A stretch of 64,000 bases of DNA from UBA2970 sp965221075 (GTDB lineage Bacteria > Verrucomicrobiota > Verrucomicrobiia > Limisphaerales > AAA164-E04). The notes beneath the pieces were generated by a model. The model was not told the origin of the DNA. It made no database searches and saw nothing but the letters and a program-made list of their open reading frames with translations. Made by a program: the position numbers and the translations under genes. Positions 61,819-64,000 of the stretch are shown piece by piece; positions within the stretch are counted from its first letter, which is position 1; each line of letters begins with the position of its first letter. The stretch is taken from contig OZ244865.1 of assembly GCA_965221075.1 (NCBI GenBank), positions 2,604,001 to 2,668,000 on the forward strand, read 5' to 3'.

Positions 61819-62576
61819 AAGCCCTTCCGGAAGGCCGCCTTCTCCTCCTCCGAAAGCTTTCCGTCGCCGTCGGTGTCGTACTTCTCCAGGAAGCGCCGGG
61901 AATACTCCTGGCGCTCCTCGGGAGTGAGGGAGCGGATGCCGAAGTCCACCTTCCCCGGGGCCTCCTCCAGCATTTCCGTCGGCTCTCTCGAGCTGCGATG
62001 GAAGGGGCTGAGCAGGACATAGCTGGACTTCCCTTCCTCCTCCTCTTCGGCATCGTCGGGATCGCCCTCCCTTGGGCCGAATCCCGGAACATGGACCTTG
62101 AGCCGGGGCAGCGAGCTTCCCTTGGGACGGACCAGGGAGTAGTTGAGGTGGCCGAAGAGGCGGCGCAGGGCCTGCGCCACCGGCAGGTCCCGGAACTGGG
62201 CCGTGAGGGTCAGCGTGGTTCCCTCGGGGATCCAGATCTCCCAGCGGGCCGCGTGGCAGATCTTCACCAGCGCCTTCTCCAGCGGCCAGTCGTCGAAGCG
62301 GGCCGTCACCCGGTTGGTGCGCAGATCCCAGATCAGGACTTCGTCGTCCTGCAGGGAATCCGCCCGCAGGGCGGCGGGCAGGCCGGTAGCGGGACCCTGA
62401 TCCGCTTCCGGAAGGATCGGATACGGAGCGGCGCCGTCCGGAAAGCCGTAGTAGCGGGCCGCCAGATCTTCATCCGGGATCGCTTCAGGAGCGGCGCCGT
62501 CCGGATCGGAGATCTGGGCGGATAGCGGCCCAGCCGCCAGAACCAGAGCGGCGAGGGTGGGGCGGAATAGCTGCAT
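61815..62576 (-). CDS. Exported STN-domain/EF-hand protein
   Basis: A 253-aa protein with a signal peptide (LAALVLAAGPLSAQ). An STN-like (secretin/TonB short N-terminal) domain covers about 85-150 (TARFDDWPLEKALVKICHAA...FRDLPVAQALRRLFGHLNYSLV). The C-terminus has one EF-hand loop, DTDGDGKLSEEE (234-245). Between them is a run of acidic residues. No secretin or TonB-receptor barrel follows, so it is a stand-alone periplasmic protein that may bind calcium and a peptidoglycan or protein partner. It is convergent with fdhD, sharing the CTAG at 61815-61818 for both TAG stops. Confidence 0.75.
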   Translation of the reverse strand: MQLFRPTLAALVLAAGPLSAQISDPDGAAPEAIPDEDLAARYYGFPDGAAPYPILPEADQGPATGLPAALRADSLQDDEVLIWDLRTNRVTARFDDWPLEKALVKICHAARWEIWIPEGTTLTLTAQFRDLPVAQALRRLFGHLNYSLVRPKGSSLPRLKVHVPGFGPREGDPDDAEEEEEGKSSYVLLSPFHRSSREPTEMLEEAPGKVDFGIRSLTPEERQEYSRRFLEKYDTDGDGKLSEEEKAAFRKGF

Positions 62577-62684
62577 GGTCCAGTGGATGGAATCGTACCA
62601 CGGCCCGGGACCATAGGCAAACTGGCAATCGGGACTGGCCTGTCGGGACTGGCCCCCAGGGCCGGTGTCCCCTACCCTGGGTGA
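62577..62684. promoter_or_regulatory. Divergent promoter region
   Basis: 108 bp between the divergent STN/EF-hand and TIM-barrel genes. It contains the direct repeat ...CTGTCGGGACTGGC near 62640. Promoter hexamers could not be assigned with confidence. Confidence 0.35.
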
Positions 62685-63650
62685 ATGTCCCAGACCCCTT
62701 CCGAGTCGCGGCTGAGCCGCCGCCAGGCCCTGGGCGGCCTGGGCGGCCTGGGCGCCGCAGGCCTCGCGGCCGCAATGCCCGCCGTCGGCTCCGCCCAGGC
62801 GCCGCCCTCCCCCTCTCCCTGGAAATACTGCCTGAACACCAGCACCATCCGCGGCCAGGACCTCCCCATCGACCAGGAGGTGGAGGTGGCCGGCCGGGCC
62901 GGATACGACGCGATCGAGCCCTGGATGGGCAAGCTGCACGCCTACCGGGAAGGGGGAGGATCGATTCCCGATCTGCGCCGCCGCATCGAGGACCACGGGT
63001 TGGGCGTGGAGAGCGCCATCGGCTTCGCTCCCTGGATCGTCGACGATCCAGAGAGGCGCCGGAAGGGGCTGGAGGAGGCCCGGCGGGACATGGACCTGCT
63101 GGCCCGGATCGGCGGCAGCCGGATCGCCGCCGCCCCGGCCGGCGTTCCCCGGGGACAGGCGGTGGAGCCGGACGCGGCGGCCGAGCGCTACGCCCGGCTG
63201 CTGGATCTGGGCAGGGAGGCCGGGGTGGTGCCCCAGATCGAGATGTGGGGCGGCAATCCGAGCATCGGCCGGCTGGGCACCGCCCTCTACGTGGCCCTGG
63301 AGAGCGGCCACCCCGACGCCTGCTTCCTCGGGGACGTCTACCACATCTACAAGGGCGGGTCGGATCACGAAGGCCTCGGCCTGCTCGGCCCCAGGGCCCT
63401 TCAGGTGTTCCACTTCAACGACTATCCCGCCGACCCCCCGCGCGCGTCGATCCGGGACGAGCACCGGATCTGGCCAGGGGACGGGATCGCTCCCATCTCC
63501 CGCATCCTCTCCCTGTTCGCCTCGGCGGGAGCCGCCCCGGTTCTCTCGCTGGAGCTCTTCAACCGGGAGTACTGGCGGATGGACGCGGCGGCGGCGGCGG
63601 AGACGGGGCTGGCGAAGATGAAGGCGGCGGTGGCCCGGGCCGGGGCGTGA
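62685..63650 (+). CDS. Tat-exported sugar-phosphate isomerase/epimerase-type TIM-barrel protein
   Basis: A 321-aa protein with a twin-arginine signal (RLSRRQALGGLGGLG) followed by an Ala-rich hydrophobic stretch. The mature part is an AP-endonuclease-2/xylose-isomerase-like TIM barrel: LNTSTIRGQDLPIDQEV, GYDAIEPWMGK, a metal-binding Glu in VPQIEMWGG, FLGDVYHIYKGG, FHFNDYPAD and LSLELFNREYW. These enzymes isomerise or epimerise sugars with a divalent metal. Together with the Gfo/Idh/MocA gene at 45.6 kb it points to periplasmic sugar processing. Its 3' end overlaps the convergent mfd by 92 bp. Confidence 0.9.
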   Translation: MSQTPSESRLSRRQALGGLGGLGAAGLAAAMPAVGSAQAPPSPSPWKYCLNTSTIRGQDLPIDQEVEVAGRAGYDAIEPWMGKLHAYREGGGSIPDLRRRIEDHGLGVESAIGFAPWIVDDPERRRKGLEEARRDMDLLARIGGSRIAAAPAGVPRGQAVEPDAAAERYARLLDLGREAGVVPQIEMWGGNPSIGRLGTALYVALESGHPDACFLGDVYHIYKGGSDHEGLGLLGPRALQVFHFNDYPADPPRASIRDEHRIWPGDGIAPISRILSLFASAGAAPVLSLELFNREYWRMDAAAAAETGLAKMKAAVARAGA

Positions 63651-64000
63651 GGGGGGCCGCGGCCTTCCTCTCCCGGAGCCGCTCCTCCAGGAACCGTTCC
63701 AGCTCCTCCAGCTTCCCGTCGGGATCCTCCTGGCCGAGCCGGGGCATCCGCCCCCTGTCGGTGAGGTAGTCCTGTCCCTGGCGCAGCAGCGCCTTGCCGC
63801 GGCGCACTTCCACGGACTGGATCCCCATCCCGGCGGCCAGCCGCTTGATCCGGGCCACCTGCATCAGCCGCCGCGCCTCGGGCGGCAGGGGGCCGAACCG
63901 GTCCCTCAGCTCCTCCTGGAGATCGTCCAGCTCCCGCTCCTCCCCGGCCAGGGCCAGGCGGCGGTAGATCCCGATCCTCTGGGCCATGTCGGGGATGTAC
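63559..64000 (-). CDS. mfd: Transcription-repair coupling factor Mfd, C-terminal part (runs off the window)
   Basis: The minus-strand frame entering at 64000 reads YIPDMAQRIGIYRRLA, then ELDDLQEELRDRFGPLPPEARRLM and IKRLAAGMGIQSVEV, the TRCF regulatory domain at the end of Mfd. Mfd frees RNA polymerase stalled at DNA lesions and recruits UvrA. Only about 147 codons are in view. The last ~35 residues are Pro/Ser-rich and lie antisense to the end of the TIM-barrel gene (63559-63650). The gene continues beyond the right edge. Confidence 0.9.
   Translation of the reverse strand, partial: YIPDMAQRIGIYRRLALAGEERELDDLQEELRDRFGPLPPEARRLMQVARIKRLAAGMGIQSVEVRRGKALLRQGQDYLTDRGRMPRLGQEDPDGKLEELERFLEERLRERKAAAPLTPRPGPPPPSSSPAPSPPPPPRPSASTPG

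Noticed and set aside
1..64000. CRISPR arrays, tRNA or rRNA genes
   Set aside because: No regularly spaced short repeats, no tRNA T-loop/acceptor pattern and no rRNA-like stretch were recognised on reading both strands.

Overview
The window reads as chromosomal DNA of a high-GC bacterium carrying a large conjugative element and a mobile-DNA-rich left flank. The best lineage guess is Verrucomicrobiota or a PVC-group relative. This rests on the lectin/PA14-type secreted protein, Tat-exported Gfo/Idh/MocA and TIM-barrel proteins, and an STN/EF-hand secreted protein. It is an inference from gene content; no rRNA or marker phylogeny is available here.

Left flank (1-16.6 kb, visibly less GC-rich than the rest). 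An ISL3-family transposase whose catalytic Glu is replaced by Lys is followed by a 199-bp MITE-like element with 12-bp inverted repeats. Then comes a complete type I restriction-modification operon on the minus strand, in the order HTH regulator, hsdM, hsdS, hsdR, YgjP-like metallopeptidase. Its genes overlap or nearly touch, and it has a consensus promoter with a palindrome over the -35 box. To its right are a decayed IS3-family element, a group II intron with its maturase, an IS1182-type transposase remnant next to the intron, and an AAA+/DUF4143 ATPase.

Conjugation module (17.3-33.1 kb, very GC-rich). A plus-strand operon encodes a Trb-type (IncP/MPF_T-like) type IV secretion system: trbB, C, D, E, two trbJ-like genes, L, F, G, H-like and I. 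A 49-aa acidic protein, an ArdC-like/Toprim primase fusion and the TraG/VirD4 coupling protein follow. Nearly every junction is a 4-bp ATGA/GTGA overlap. TrbE carries an extra ~600-residue C-terminal part that starts with an export-signal-like stretch and ends in a coiled coil. A 2.4-kb non-coding stretch (33.1-35.5 kb) with ~230-bp tandem repeats and two related AGATCT-centred palindromes follows. Next come a PAP2-type phosphatase fused translationally to the TraF maturation peptidase, a HigBA toxin-antitoxin pair, a lone RND efflux pump, and a minus-strand mobilisation pair. That pair is a duplicated MobC-like protein and an HxHxH relaxase interrupted by an in-frame TAG. No integrase, partition or replication gene is visible, so the element's ends and mode of maintenance are unresolved.

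Right flank (45.6-64 kb). Genes here look like host chromosome: a Tat-exported oxidoreductase, a TraB-family protein translationally coupled to an EF-G of the EF-G2 type, a LeuC-type aconitase-family subunit, a Wzy-like O-antigen ligase with TPRs, a low-GC Tyr-rich hypothetical, a large lectin/PA14-like secreted protein with a strong terminator, a membrane TPR/SGNH protein coupled to fdhD, an STN/EF-hand protein, a Tat-exported TIM-barrel protein, and the C-terminus of Mfd running off the right edge.

Long GC-rich intergenic stretches (16.6-17.3, 33.1-35.5, 41.2-42.2, 44.6-45.6 and 58.3-59.0 kb) are open in several frames by base composition alone. Apart from one tentative small secreted protein I could not support genes in them.
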